DNA from: CAYQJL01 sp964573295
GTDB taxonomy: Bacteria; Eisenbacteria; RBG-16-71-46; CAIMUX01; WJJG01
DNA: 64,000 nt
Reading direction: 5' to 3'
Assembly: GCA_964573295.1 (NCBI GenBank)
Contig: CAZNJE010000024.1
Location: 1 to 64,000 of the forward strand
Position 1 is the stretch's first letter; every line of letters starts with the position of its first letter. This document shows, piece by piece, positions 53,162 through 62,870 of the stretch. The notes beneath the pieces were generated by a model. The model was given only the letters and a program-made list of their open reading frames with translations. It did not search any database and was not told the DNA's origin. Made by a program: the position numbers and the translations under genes.

Positions 53162-56100
53162 TCACCGGTCGCCGCTGATCGTGAAGGTCGAGTCGCTGTA
53201 GGCGTCGCGTCCGCTCTGCAGATCGATCACGCGGATGCGGAACTCGTCCCCGCTGGAGCACTCAAAGGGATGGACGTATTCCCACTCGGCCTCACCGTCG
53301 TTGGCGGTCGAGGTGTGGATGACCCCGCAGAGCGTCTCGGCGGACCACAACTCGGTGCGCACCGACTCCCCGCACGCGTCGGACCGGGTCCACTGGATCG
53401 GCACGACCTGGCCCTCGTAGTACCACTCGCCCCCATCCGGCGAGATCACATCCAGCGTACAAGGCGGCGGCGCCTGGCCCATCGAGTAGGTCTCGTCGGT
53501 GACGTCGCTGACGCCGGTCTGAAGGTCGGTCACGCGGATCGTGTAGTCGTCGACGTAGTCGTCACAGGGCTGGATCACCCAGCTGAAGCGGCCGTCGTTG
53601 CCGGCCGGATCTCCGATCGTCCTGCACGGGGCGCCGTCGTGGAGCAGTTCGATCCGCACCAGGGGACCGCAGCAGTCGGTGTAGTCCCAGCCGATCAGAA
53701 GACTCCGCCCGATCGTAAGCGTGCCCCCGCCCGAGGGGCTGGTCACCGTCAGGCTACAGGGCGGCTCGATGGTGAAGGGCGCTGCGGAGACATCCGCCGA
53801 GCCGGTCTCCAGATCGGTGACGCGCAGGGTGTAGAGGCTCGTCTCCTGGCCGCACCGCTCGACCGTCCACGGGTAGCTCCCGTCGTTGCCGGCGCCGGTC
53901 GAGATCGTCCGGCACAGCTCTCCGTCGCGCAGCAGTTCGAGGGACACCAGGGGCCCGCAGCAGGCCGAGGTCTCCCAGGTGATCTCGATCTCTTCGTCGG
54001 CGCACAGCGTCTCACCGCCGTTCGGATAGGTGAGCAGGGGACAGGGCGCCTCGATCGTGAAGGCCTCGCTCTCGCCGGCGCCCTGGGTCGTCACGTCGGT
54101 CACCCGGATCGCGTAATCACCCGTCGCGCTACCGCACGGCGCCGCCGTCCAGACGAAGAGACCGTCATTGAGCGTCTCGGAGGCGATGACGGCGCATGGC
54201 GCGCCGCCCTGCGTCAGCACGATCTCGACGACCTCGCCGCAGCACGCCCCCGCGCTCCAGGCGATCGTCACCGGGTCGCCCGGGCAATACACCTCCCCGG
54301 CGGCCGGGGAGAGCAGCGCGGGCTCGCAACCGGTCTCGATGCCGAAGGCCTGCGGCATCTCGGCCGCCGCCCCGGTGTCCAGATCGATCACCCGCAGCGT
54401 ATAACCGTCGGTCACGCCGCCGCAGCCGGCCACCGTCCAGGCAAAGGTGCCCAGGTTGGGCGCCCCCTCGGTGATCGTGGCGCACAGCTCGCCGCGAAGC
54501 AGTAGCAGGATGCGCACGCTGTCGCCGCAGCAGGTCGACGCGTTCCAGGTCAGATCGTAGAGGTCCCCTTCGCAGAGCCGATCGCCCCCGGCCGGCGCGG
54601 TGATCGCGAGCGTGCAGTCCGGGTGCACCCAGAACGGATCGCTCTCGTCCCCCTCCTCACCGGCGAGCACACAGATCGTGTAGGGACCGCTCTGCGCCGC
54701 GCACGGCGCGGCGGTCCACTCGTAGCTGCCGTCATTGGCGGCGGCGGCGGCGATCGTGGCGCACACCTCTCCCCCGAGCAGCAGGTCGATCGTCACCAGC
54801 GAGTCGCAACAAGCCGACCGGGTCCAGAGGATCTCGACCGGATCGCCCTCGCAGTAGCTGGTCTCTCCGACCGGCGAGAGCACGCCGATGGCGCACGAGT
54901 CTTCGATGGCGAAGCTACCGGCCAGCGTGGCGGCCGCGCCGGTGGCCTCGTCGGTGACGCGCAGGCCGTAGCCCGCGCCCGGGGAGGCGCAGGCAGAGAC
55001 GGTCCACTCGTATTGCCCGTCGTTCTCTTCGCCGGTGGCCAGGGTGAGACACGGCTCGTCTTCGAAGAGCAGCTCGATCGTGACCTCGGATCCGCAACAG
55101 GACGTGGCCTCCCAGGCCAGCAAGGCCTGCTCGCCCTGGCAGAGGGTGGCGCCGCTCTCGGGCGCGGTGATCGTCAGCTCGCAAGGCGGCAGGATGGTGA
55201 ACGGCTCGGCGCTCTGGGAGAAGGCGCCGCTGGCCGGGTCGCTGACGCGGATGGCATACTCTCCGTCCTCACCGCCGCAACGCTCGACGGTCCACCCATA
55301 GGCGCCGGTGTTGGGGGCCGCCTCGGCCAGCACGAGGCAGTCGGTTCCGTCCCGGAGCAGATCGAGGCGCACGGTGCTCGGGCAGCAGGCCGAGGCCTCC
55401 CAGGTAATCGTCAGCTCGCTTTCGGCGCAGTAGGCGCCGCCCCCGGCCGGAGCGGTCAGCGACAGCGAGCAGGCCGGCTCGATCCGGAAGGCGCCGCTTT
55501 CGGCCGTGGCGCCCGTGGCGTTGTCGGCGATCCTCACGCTGTAGTCCTCGCCGGGCTCACAGCCGGTGACGGTCCACGCGTAGGTGCCCGTGTTGGGGGC
55601 CTCATCGGCCAGGGTGAGGCAGTATCGCCCGCTCTGGTAGAGGTCGAGCGCGACCGATTCGCCGCAGCAGGTTCCCGCGGTCCACTCGACCTGGACCGTG
55701 CTTCCCACGCACACGAGCGCACCGGCCGCCGGAGCGGTGACATCCAGCGCGCACGCCGGCCGGATGGCGAAGACGCCGTCGCTGCAATCGGCGGCGCCGC
55801 TGCTGCGATCGGTGATGCAGATCGCGTAGTCTTCCTCGCCCGCGCCGCAGCCGGCAGGAATCCACTCGTAGGTTCCGGCATTGGGCGCCGAGGCCGCCAC
55901 GGTCAGGCACACCTGGCCGGATTGCTGCAGCTCGATGCGGACGCTGTCGGAGCAACACGTGGCCGCCTCCCACGCGATGGTGTAGGGCGTCCCCTCGCAA
56001 ACCACGTCCCCACCGTTGGGCTGGGTAACCGTGATGGCGCAGCCGGGTAGGATCGAGAAGGCGCCTTCGCTGCGGGCCGCATCACCGGTGACCCGGTCGG

Positions 56101-57373
56101 TCACGCGGATCGCGTAGCCGCCGGTCTCGCCGCCGCACGGCTCGGGGCTCCAGGCAAACGTGCCGTCACCGGGCACCGAGGCGGCCAGCGTCCGGCACAC
56201 GGCGCCGTCCTGAAGCAGCTCGATCCGCACCGAATCCGAGCAGCAGCCGGTCCGGGTCCACTCGATCGTGACCGGATCCTCCTCGCAGAGCTGTGCCCCC
56301 GCATCGGGGAACAGCACGGCCAGCTCGCAGCCGGTGAACTCACATCCTGAGGGCGTCACCACTGCCCCAGGGTCGAGTCGCCAGGTGGTGCCTGAGCCGG
56401 TGAAGTCCACGCGCTGCGGGTCGATGCAAAGGCCCGCGTCCGGATCGGACTCCTCCGCGCCCAGGTAGAAAAGAACTCCGCTGCCCGATGCGATCCGGGC
56501 CTGCGTCTGGGTGGCGGCAAGGTGGAGTTCGTAGATGGCGCAGCCCGCGCCGGAGAGGTTGAGCCGCGTGATCGCGGCCGCAAATCCCAGGGTGTCGCCC
56601 CCCGCGAAGAGCCGGCTGCCCGGATCGGCATGGACGAAGGGGGCGCTGGCCCCCTCGAGGGAGAATCGCAGCCCGAGCGCGCTCAGATCGGTCGTATTCG
56701 CCACACTGACGGGAAAGAGCCGCGCGGCGGCGGCGGCGGAGAACGCGTGCGGAAACGTGTCGTGGGCCGGCAGGCCCTCGTAGAGGATCAACCCGTCGCC
56801 GGTCACGGCGCTGGGCGCCAACACGACGATGACCTCACGTTCGCGATCCGACGGGGCGAGCTCGAAGGTGCTCTCCCCGCGCAACGCGCCCTGATCGACG
56901 AAGAGGCGCCACCAGGTCGGCTCGCCGGGAGCATCGATCTCGAGAACGAGTTCGCCGCCCGCGGGCCCGGAGGCCGCCGCCGACGGACGGTACGAGGTGC
57001 TGTCGGGATGGGGACGCACGGCATAGGGGCTCTCGGGCGCGGTGCCCAGCCGGTAGAGGTAGGCCTGCAAGCTGTCCTGGAGCGAAGCGCCGGCGACCTC
57101 CTGTCCGAGCCCCCGCGGAGGATGGACGAGCCGGAGGCCGAAGCCGCCGGTGACCGGGAACGTCCCGCCCTCGTCACGGGCGCAACCGGCCAGCCCCACG
57201 AGCAGCAGGACCACCAGCAGCAGGACCAGGAGCAGGCCGCCTCCCAGGCGGGCAGTGGCCTGACCCGTGGCCGACCGGCGGGCAGCCCGGCGGGCAGTCC
57301 CGTGTGCGGCGGACGCCGTGTGGCTCCGCCCCCGGGGGCGGCCGACCGGCCCGTGCGTCGTGCCCTCTCTCAT
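53162..57373 (-). CDS. Giant lipoprotein with eleven Cys-Cys Ig-like repeats
   Basis: A 1403-residue protein whose lipobox LLLVGLAGC anchors it. After a 330-residue N-terminal domain, eleven repeats of about 90-97 residues follow. Each contains P.GG...C.G....I.W....CC...V.I.LL..G..C.TIA, then .NDG...W.V..C, and IRVTD..TG at its end. The pattern matches Kre9/KNH-like Ig repeats, but with a consistent CC pair and two or three further cysteines per unit, implying disulfides. The last two repeats lose part of the CC pair. ATG 57373 has GAGG 5 nt upstream. It would form a long rigid surface stalk. Ligand unknown. Confidence 0.85.
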   Translation of the reverse strand: MREGTTHGPVGRPRGRSHTASAAHGTARRAARRSATGQATARLGGGLLLVLLLVVLLLVGLAGCARDEGGTFPVTGGFGLRLVHPPRGLGQEVAGASLQDSLQAYLYRLGTAPESPYAVRPHPDSTSYRPSAAASGPAGGELVLEIDAPGEPTWWRLFVDQGALRGESTFELAPSDREREVIVVLAPSAVTGDGLILYEGLPAHDTFPHAFSAAAAARLFPVSVANTTDLSALGLRFSLEGASAPFVHADPGSRLFAGGDTLGFAAAITRLNLSGAGCAIYELHLAATQTQARIASGSGVLFYLGAEESDPDAGLCIDPQRVDFTGSGTTWRLDPGAVVTPSGCEFTGCELAVLFPDAGAQLCEEDPVTIEWTRTGCCSDSVRIELLQDGAVCRTLAASVPGDGTFAWSPEPCGGETGGYAIRVTDRVTGDAARSEGAFSILPGCAITVTQPNGGDVVCEGTPYTIAWEAATCCSDSVRIELQQSGQVCLTVAASAPNAGTYEWIPAGCGAGEEDYAICITDRSSGAADCSDGVFAIRPACALDVTAPAAGALVCVGSTVQVEWTAGTCCGESVALDLYQSGRYCLTLADEAPNTGTYAWTVTGCEPGEDYSVRIADNATGATAESGAFRIEPACSLSLTAPAGGGAYCAESELTITWEASACCPSTVRLDLLRDGTDCLVLAEAAPNTGAYGWTVERCGGEDGEYAIRVSDPASGAFSQSAEPFTILPPCELTITAPESGATLCQGEQALLAWEATSCCGSEVTIELLFEDEPCLTLATGEENDGQYEWTVSACASPGAGYGLRVTDEATGAAATLAGSFAIEDSCAIGVLSPVGETSYCEGDPVEILWTRSACCDSLVTIDLLLGGEVCATIAAAAANDGSYEWTAAPCAAQSGPYTICVLAGEEGDESDPFWVHPDCTLAITAPAGGDRLCEGDLYDLTWNASTCCGDSVRILLLLRGELCATITEGAPNLGTFAWTVAGCGGVTDGYTLRVIDLDTGAAAEMPQAFGIETGCEPALLSPAAGEVYCPGDPVTIAWSAGACCGEVVEIVLTQGGAPCAVIASETLNDGLFVWTAAPCGSATGDYAIRVTDVTTQGAGESEAFTIEAPCPLLTYPNGGETLCADEEIEITWETSACCGPLVSLELLRDGELCRTISTGAGNDGSYPWTVERCGQETSLYTLRVTDLETGSADVSAAPFTIEPPCSLTVTSPSGGGTLTIGRSLLIGWDYTDCCGPLVRIELLHDGAPCRTIGDPAGNDGRFSWVIQPCDDYVDDYTIRVTDLQTGVSDVTDETYSMGQAPPPCTLDVISPDGGEWYYEGQVVPIQWTRSDACGESVRTELWSAETLCGVIHTSTANDGEAEWEYVHPFECSSGDEFRIRVIDLQSGRDAYSDSTFTISGDR

Positions 57374-57380
57374 GGCTACC

Positions 57381-58712
57381 TCACTCCGCACCCCAGCGGT
57401 AGATGCCCTGGAGCCTCAAGCCGAACCCGCTGAGGGTCCGTTTCTCCCAGTCCCCGGCGGTCGCCCCTGCCCAGGGGGTCTTGCCGACGCCCAGTTCGAT
57501 CTCGGAAGCCAGCTCCAGTCGCGGCGACAGCGGCCGGCGCGACTCGACCACCAGCGCCGTCATCCGGCTGTTGACCCCGCGCGAGGCGTCCATCCGGTAG
57601 ACGGTGTGTATCACGGCCACCCGGGCGCGCGTGCCGAACAGCGGCCGGGTGTAGAAGAGGCCGAGCTCGGAGACCCAGCGGGTCGACAGACCCAGCGTCT
57701 CCTCGGCCACGACCAGGGCCTCATCGGACTCGTTCGCGTCGCGCGCCAGCGCATAGAAGGTGACGCCGCCCCGGGCCGCGTCGCCCAGCCGGCGATCGTA
57801 GGCCGCCTCGGCGGTGAGCTGGGCGCCCTCGCGCACCTCGGCGGTGGTGCCTTCACGCTCGATCTCGGTCGGGGTGGCCAGCTGTCCGCTCAGCATGGCG
57901 CGGAAGGTCCAGTTCGGATCCTGGTCGTGCTCGCGCGCCAGCAGGCGCAGCGACAGGTGCAGCCGTTCGCCCGGGTCGGCCTCGACGGTTGCGCCCTCGG
58001 CGGTGGTGTACAAGTCGTAGGCGCCCTTCACGTATCCGGCCACCGCCACACCGAGGGCGGTGTTGCGTCCGGCCGGCAGGCCCCAGGAGAGACCGCCGAA
58101 GAGGTCGAGTCCTTCCCCAGGCCGCTTCAGCCGCAGATCGAGCACGCGGCTGGCCATCGCACGGGCGGCGACGCGGGCTTCGGTCTCGTCGAGGCCGGTA
58201 CGCCCGGTGGGCAGGTCGAGCCCGGCCGTATAGCGCCAGGTGCTGCGCCCGGGTTGATACTGGAAGCGAACCTGTGCGTCACCCAGCCCCGAGAGCGTGG
58301 CGTCGGCCTCGCCGTCGCGGGTCCAGAAGAGGGGCAGGTAGGCGCGGGCGCGCAGGCCCCGGGCCAGCTCGGGATACTCGAAGGCCAGCTCACCGCAGGT
58401 CTGGCCGAACGCCTCCCGGCCGCCACCGGTGTCGAGGTCCCAACGCTCATAGGAGAACGCCATCGACAGCCAGGGCGCCTCGGGACCGTCCGCGCCGACC
58501 GCCGGCGTCCCCAGCCAAACAAAGAGAAGCACGGGCACGAGCACGGCCTTCCCCAGCCGGCACAGAACGCCCCGTGGCGCGCTATCCTCGGCCACCGGCG
58601 AGCTATCCTCCCCCCGCGGCGAGCCATCCTCGCCCAGCGGCGAGCTACCCTCCCCCCGCGGCGAGCCATCCTCGCCAAGCGGCGGTCGCTTTGGTCGTTG
58701 CATCGTGTGCAT
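57381..58712 (-). CDS. Outer-membrane beta-barrel protein
   Basis: A 443-residue protein ending 8 nt before the giant lipoprotein's start codon. A hydrophobic signal (AVLVPVLLFVWLGTPAVGA) precedes a long series of alternating strands (MAFSYERWDLDTGGG, RYTAGLDLPTGRTG...). The end is LQGIYRWGAE. Such a layout is typical of large outer-membrane channels. The first 50 residues are Gly/Asp/Ser/Pro repeats encoded by a 21-bp tandem repeat placed before the signal, so the real start may lie later than ATG 58712. It could hold or export the neighbouring lipoprotein. Confidence 0.75.
   Translation of the reverse strand: MHTMQRPKRPPLGEDGSPRGEGSSPLGEDGSPRGEDSSPVAEDSAPRGVLCRLGKAVLVPVLLFVWLGTPAVGADGPEAPWLSMAFSYERWDLDTGGGREAFGQTCGELAFEYPELARGLRARAYLPLFWTRDGEADATLSGLGDAQVRFQYQPGRSTWRYTAGLDLPTGRTGLDETEARVAARAMASRVLDLRLKRPGEGLDLFGGLSWGLPAGRNTALGVAVAGYVKGAYDLYTTAEGATVEADPGERLHLSLRLLAREHDQDPNWTFRAMLSGQLATPTEIEREGTTAEVREGAQLTAEAAYDRRLGDAARGGVTFYALARDANESDEALVVAEETLGLSTRWVSELGLFYTRPLFGTRARVAVIHTVYRMDASRGVNSRMTALVVESRRPLSPRLELASEIELGVGKTPWAGATAGDWEKRTLSGFGLRLQGIYRWGAE
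58577..58681. repeat. 21-bp tandem repeat at the barrel-protein 5' end
   Basis: Five units of about GCGAGCTATCCTCCCCCCGCG, alternating between two variants, lie between the upstream lipoprotein stop codon and the barrel protein's signal peptide. Read in frame they give Gly-Glu-Asp-Gly-Ser-Pro-Arg type residues, unusual in front of a signal sequence. Confidence 0.82.
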
Positions 58713-58794
58713 GCCCGCTGGCACTCCCTCCGGCTCGTTGATCGGCCCAACCCTCGGTCTCCCTCTCGTGGACACCGCCACGGGAGTGGGACCG

Positions 58795-60081
58795 CTATCT
58801 CGGATGCACGATGATGCGCACCTTCTCTCCCACCGCCGCCGGCACGGGCGCGGGTTCCTCGGACCGCTCGTCCGGCATCTGATCAACGCCGCGGCCGGCG
58901 CCGGCGCCGGCATCGTCGGCCAGGTCGGATCCGGTCGGCGGAACCACCGGTCCGGCGGGCGGCGGGGCCAGGTCGGCATCACCGCCGCCGGTGCGCTCGG
59001 CGCCCTCGCGCGCGTCGTCGAACCCCGGATCGATCCGCTGGGCCTCGCGGAAGGCCTGGTTGGCCAAGCCGTAGCGATACCGCTCTTCCCAGTAGAGGCC
59101 CTCGGCGTAGGCCAGAAACGCATCGAACTCGCCGGTGCGCGGCCGCACCAGGCGCGCGCGAACCTGCTCGTCCAACTCGAGTCCAAACTGATCCTCGGCG
59201 ATCCGCGCAACGCGCTCGCCGAGATCGGCCAAGAGGTAGCGGGTCGGTGACGTGAAGTCGACCGTCGCGGCCGTGCCGCGGTAGGACGGATCGTCGCGGC
59301 CCAGCAGAAGGTCTTCGATGCCGTACTGGACCCGGGCCGCATCGTCTTCCTCGACCGCGCCGCCCACGTGACCCCGCACCGCCAAGCTGGCACCGATCGT
59401 CCGCGCCACGAGGCGCGTCGCCGACTGGAATGCCTCGGACCGGCTCTGGCGGATCTCTTCCTCGAGCAACCGGCGGCGCGTGTTGTCGATGACCACCAGA
59501 GTCTCGATCAGGGCGAAGGTGTTGGTGAGGTAGTGGGTCACCCCAACCGCGAGCACCGAATCCTGCCGGCCTTCGCCGATCGGCGCGAAGGGGTAGACCA
59601 GCAGTCCCAGGGGTTCGAGCGTCAGACCCTGGTCCCGGCGGGCGCGATCCAGGTCGTCGCGCAGCTGCGCGCGCAGCACCTGGCGCAGCGCGAGCCTCTG
59701 GCGCGCGGCCATGATCGCGGGCAGTCCGCGCGGCGCGCCGGCGAAGCTCTCGCGCCGGCGGTAGATCGAGTCGGCCTGGGCCCACTCGCCGCGCTGCTCG
59801 TGCACGATCGCCTTGACGTACCAGGCCAGCGCGTGACGGGGCGCGGTCTCCAGCACGGCGGTGGCCAGCGAGTCGGCGGCGGCGGACCGTTCATCGTAGA
59901 GCAGCGCCAGCGCCAGATGGGCGCGGGTCTGTTGATCGGTAGAGTCGGCCCGCGCACGCGCCTGGAGTTCAGGCAGGGCATCGCGCCAGGCGGCCGGATC
60001 GCCCCACCGCACGGTCTGCGAACTGCAGGCTCCCAGCAGCAGAAGCCCCGCGCACCACAGCAGGTGTCGCCTCGCGATCAT
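58795..60081 (-). CDS. TPR/CsgG-like lipoprotein
   Basis: A 428-residue lipoprotein (signal MIARRHLLWCAGLLLLGACSS with lipobox LGAC). Residues 30-120 contain TPR-like helix pairs (ARADSTDQQTRAHLALALLY). The centre resembles a CsgG/FlgO-type domain (LGLLVYPFAPIG, ALIETLVVIDNTRRRLLEEE, ARTIGASLAVRGHVGG). A second TPR-like unit (FREAQRIDPGF) follows. The last 60 residues are Pro/Ala-rich. It shares its layout with the two upstream genes, suggesting three paralogues. It is 72 nt after the next CsgG-like gene. Confidence 0.65.
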   Translation of the reverse strand: MIARRHLLWCAGLLLLGACSSQTVRWGDPAAWRDALPELQARARADSTDQQTRAHLALALLYDERSAAADSLATAVLETAPRHALAWYVKAIVHEQRGEWAQADSIYRRRESFAGAPRGLPAIMAARQRLALRQVLRAQLRDDLDRARRDQGLTLEPLGLLVYPFAPIGEGRQDSVLAVGVTHYLTNTFALIETLVVIDNTRRRLLEEEIRQSRSEAFQSATRLVARTIGASLAVRGHVGGAVEEDDAARVQYGIEDLLLGRDDPSYRGTAATVDFTSPTRYLLADLGERVARIAEDQFGLELDEQVRARLVRPRTGEFDAFLAYAEGLYWEERYRYGLANQAFREAQRIDPGFDDAREGAERTGGGDADLAPPPAGPVVPPTGSDLADDAGAGAGRGVDQMPDERSEEPAPVPAAVGEKVRIIVHPR

Positions 60082-60153
60082 CGTCCTTACTATCCTCCGT
60101 GACGCGGCCGGCCGAACCGACGGGCCGTGCGCGCATCGATCCGACTCTCCGGG

Positions 60154-61500
60154 TCAGTTTCCCGCGTCCTCCACCCGCGCGCTCAGGAGCCGTAACGCCT
60201 CGACCCGCTCGCGAGGCGCCTCGTAGGCCGGCATCAACTCGGCCGCCGAGCGCCACTGCTCGAGAGCCGATTCGTAGGCCCCCTCCTCCTCGGCCGCCAT
60301 CGCCGAGGCGATCGTGGCCACGTAGTGCAGGTAGGTGTCGCCCCGGCCGGCGATCGCCATCTTGCGCTGGAAGTGGTCGCGCACGCGCCCCGCGCTCGGC
60401 GCCATGCCGCTGACGCCGGCCTCTTTGTCGAGGGCGGCCAGCATGGCGGGGATGAACTCATCGATCAGCACCGATTCCTCGAGCTCGAGCAGATCGCCGC
60501 CGTTGCGGATGCGCTTGCGAGCCTGCCGGGCCAAGAGCGTGACGCCGGTCTCGGTCTGGACCCAGCGCATGTCGAAGTAGACCTCGTCGCCGGGCAGCAC
60601 CTGCAGCTCGCCGTAGACGAAGGAGGAGGCCGAAAGCAACTCTCCGAGACGCAGGCGGTTCTCCTTCGAGACCAGATCGGATTGGGAGGCCAAACTCAAC
60701 TCGGCCCGGATCGTCCGCATGTGCTCCCGCGATAGCAGGATCAGGCCGGGCACTTCCTGCAACGCATCGGTGATGATGAACGGCAGCGCTTCGGCAAAAC
60801 CGGCCCAGTTGACCTTCTCGCTGCCGCCCATGTCGATCAGGTAGAACGGCGCCACCGCCACGCGGGACGGATCGGCCACGGCCTCATGGGTCGTGACATA
60901 CTCGTGGCGGACCTCACGAAAGAGCGCGTGCACCGGTTCGGGAAAGCGATAGCCGGGCACGAAATCGGCCTGCCCGTCCAGGGCCAGCATACCCTTCATC
61001 GCGGCGACCGCCTTCTCGCGGTCGGCGCTCTGGCGGCTTTCGAAGTAGGTGGCCAGGTGGGCGGCCGCCTCGGCCCGCAGCAGGTCGAGCTTACGTTCCG
61101 GTCCGATGCCGGAGGAGTCGAGCTCGGCGGCGGCCAGCGCATGCAGGCCGGCGAAGTCGCGGTCGTAGAGAAGCGCCAGAGGGTCGGCGGCGGATGCGAC
61201 GGGTGCGGCGGGTGTGCCGGATGCGGCGGATGCGACGGGTGCGCCGGATCCCGCCGATTGGGCCTGCGCCCCCCCGGAAGCCCAGAGGAGCAGGCCGGCG
61301 AGCGCGAGTCCGGCGAGGGCTGTCCACAAGAGGGTCGCTGCGAACCGACGGCCGGCCGCAGCGTACCCCCGGCGTCCCGGCGCAGCGCGCGAACCGACCG
61401 CCGCGGCCGAGGCCGCACCCGAGGCCGCACCCGAGGCCGAGGCCGAAGCCGGCCCGCCCCTACCGCGGGCCCCGTTCACCTCACTCGCCGTCCAGCGCAT
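60154..61500 (-). CDS. CsgG-like envelope protein with TPR-like end
   Basis: A 448-residue protein starts at ATG 61500 behind GGGGAG. Sixty Ala/Gly/Ser-rich residues precede a membrane or signal segment (LLWTALAGLALAGLLLWASG). The CsgG-like domain shows VAVAPFYLID, ITDALQEVPGLILLSREHM and GELLSASSFVYGELQVLPGD. The C-terminal part is helical (EEEGAYESALEQWRSAAELMP), TPR-like. The extra N-terminal low-complexity part suggests the true start may be later. No lipobox is evident. Confidence 0.65.
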   Translation of the reverse strand: MRWTASEVNGARGRGGPASASASGAASGAASAAAVGSRAAPGRRGYAAAGRRFAATLLWTALAGLALAGLLLWASGGAQAQSAGSGAPVASAASGTPAAPVASAADPLALLYDRDFAGLHALAAAELDSSGIGPERKLDLLRAEAAAHLATYFESRQSADREKAVAAMKGMLALDGQADFVPGYRFPEPVHALFREVRHEYVTTHEAVADPSRVAVAPFYLIDMGGSEKVNWAGFAEALPFIITDALQEVPGLILLSREHMRTIRAELSLASQSDLVSKENRLRLGELLSASSFVYGELQVLPGDEVYFDMRWVQTETGVTLLARQARKRIRNGGDLLELEESVLIDEFIPAMLAALDKEAGVSGMAPSAGRVRDHFQRKMAIAGRGDTYLHYVATIASAMAAEEEGAYESALEQWRSAAELMPAYEAPRERVEALRLLSARVEDAGN

Positions 61501-61543
61501 GGCCGTCTCCCCCGCGTCCGGGCCTTCGCCCGCCGCCGATCCA

Positions 61544-62674
61544 TCAGCTCGATTGCAGCGCCCAGAGCTTGGCCTGGGCGATCTTGTGATCGGGGTCGAT
61601 CTCGAGGATCTTCTCGTACGCCTTGCGCGCATCCCCATGCTTGCCGGCATCCTCACGTTCGAGTGCCTTGCCCTGCAGCAACCAGATCTCCATCGCGCGC
61701 TCGTTGTCCCGGGCGGTCTTCTGCAACGTGTCGAAGTAGAGCGGGTCGGGACGGATCGGGCCCACGTCCTGGACCTCGGCGCGGAAGTCATTGAGCCCCT
61801 CGACGATCAGCGACAGGACCCCGGTCTGCAGCTTCAGCAGGTCGCCGGGCTTCCCACTGAAGGGGCCGGTGTACTGGCGGGCGAAGACGCGTGAGGTCGG
61901 CGCGTGGATGATCTGCAGATCGATCCGGCAAGACTCATCATCCAGCAGCAGGATCTGGCCGGTGATGAACGCGTGCGCATTGAGCAACTCGCCCAAGCGG
62001 ATCGAGTTCTCCTTGTTGACCAGCTCGCGGTTCGAGCTCAGCTCGAGCTCGGCGAGGACGTCCTTCATGTTCGTGCGGTCGACGACGGTCAGGTTCGTGC
62101 TCTCGATCAGGTCGGTGCCGATGATCATCTGCAGGGCGCTGCCCAGGGCATCGTAGTCGTAGTCATCGTCCTTCGGTTGCAGCGTGATCACGTTGAAGTC
62201 GAGGACCGCGATCGTGCCGATATCCATCGTGCCGGCCGACAGAAACGAGTCGCGCACCGCCCGGTAGAGTCGGTTCATCGCCGGAGGGAACATGCGTCCA
62301 TCGTAGGGCGGGGTGGGATCGCGGCTCAGCAGCTCGGTGAGGGCGCTGATGGCGCGGGTCCGCTCGCCCATCCGCAGATAGGCGCAGCTCTGTGTCTGCA
62401 GGGCGCGGGCCTGGCAGTCCGGCGTCGCCGATGGACTGGCGAAGGCATCCTGAACCATCTGCAGCGCGTTGCGGTACTGGTCACTGACCAAGTAGTCGAA
62501 CGCCTGCTCGACGATGATGTCGCACCCTTCCGACCCGGCGCCACCCTCCTGCGCCTTGGCCGAACCGACAGAGGATGCCAACACCACGCCGGCCCCGAGG
62601 GCTCCGAGGGCCCCAATGAGCCCCACCACCGTGAAGAGACGCGACCGGTCGGAGAACCTGGCAAGGGAGACCAT
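61544..62674 (-). CDS. CsgG-like protein with TPR unit, first gene of the surface locus
   Basis: A 376-residue protein starts at ATG 62674 behind GGAGG. After a signal sequence (ending ASSVGSAKA) come helical repeats. A CsgG-like domain follows: GTIAVLDFNVITL, IIGTDLIESTNLTVVDRTNMKDVLAELELSSN, LGELLNAHAFITGQILLLDD. A final TPR (ARKAYEKILEIDPDHKIAQAKL) closes it. The CsgG-like fold is close to curli secretion channels and FlgO-like proteins. Five genes in a row on the minus strand (62674 to 53162) appear to be one operon. Confidence 0.72.
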   Translation of the reverse strand: MVSLARFSDRSRLFTVVGLIGALGALGAGVVLASSVGSAKAQEGGAGSEGCDIIVEQAFDYLVSDQYRNALQMVQDAFASPSATPDCQARALQTQSCAYLRMGERTRAISALTELLSRDPTPPYDGRMFPPAMNRLYRAVRDSFLSAGTMDIGTIAVLDFNVITLQPKDDDYDYDALGSALQMIIGTDLIESTNLTVVDRTNMKDVLAELELSSNRELVNKENSIRLGELLNAHAFITGQILLLDDESCRIDLQIIHAPTSRVFARQYTGPFSGKPGDLLKLQTGVLSLIVEGLNDFRAEVQDVGPIRPDPLYFDTLQKTARDNERAMEIWLLQGKALEREDAGKHGDARKAYEKILEIDPDHKIAQAKLWALQSS

Positions 62675-62870
62675 GGGAACCTCCGCGAGTAACGGGCCTG
62701 AAGGACTTCGAACTCATTCGCTGGTAACTATCACGGGGAAGGCCCCTGAGCGCAAGGATGGTGTCATGCCGGGGTGAGCAGAGTCTTGGCCAGCCCGTCC
62801 GGCCAGGCCGCGGTCTTGACCGGTCCAGCCGGCCGGGCCAGTTCTTCACCGCCCGGGTGGCCGGCCTCCA

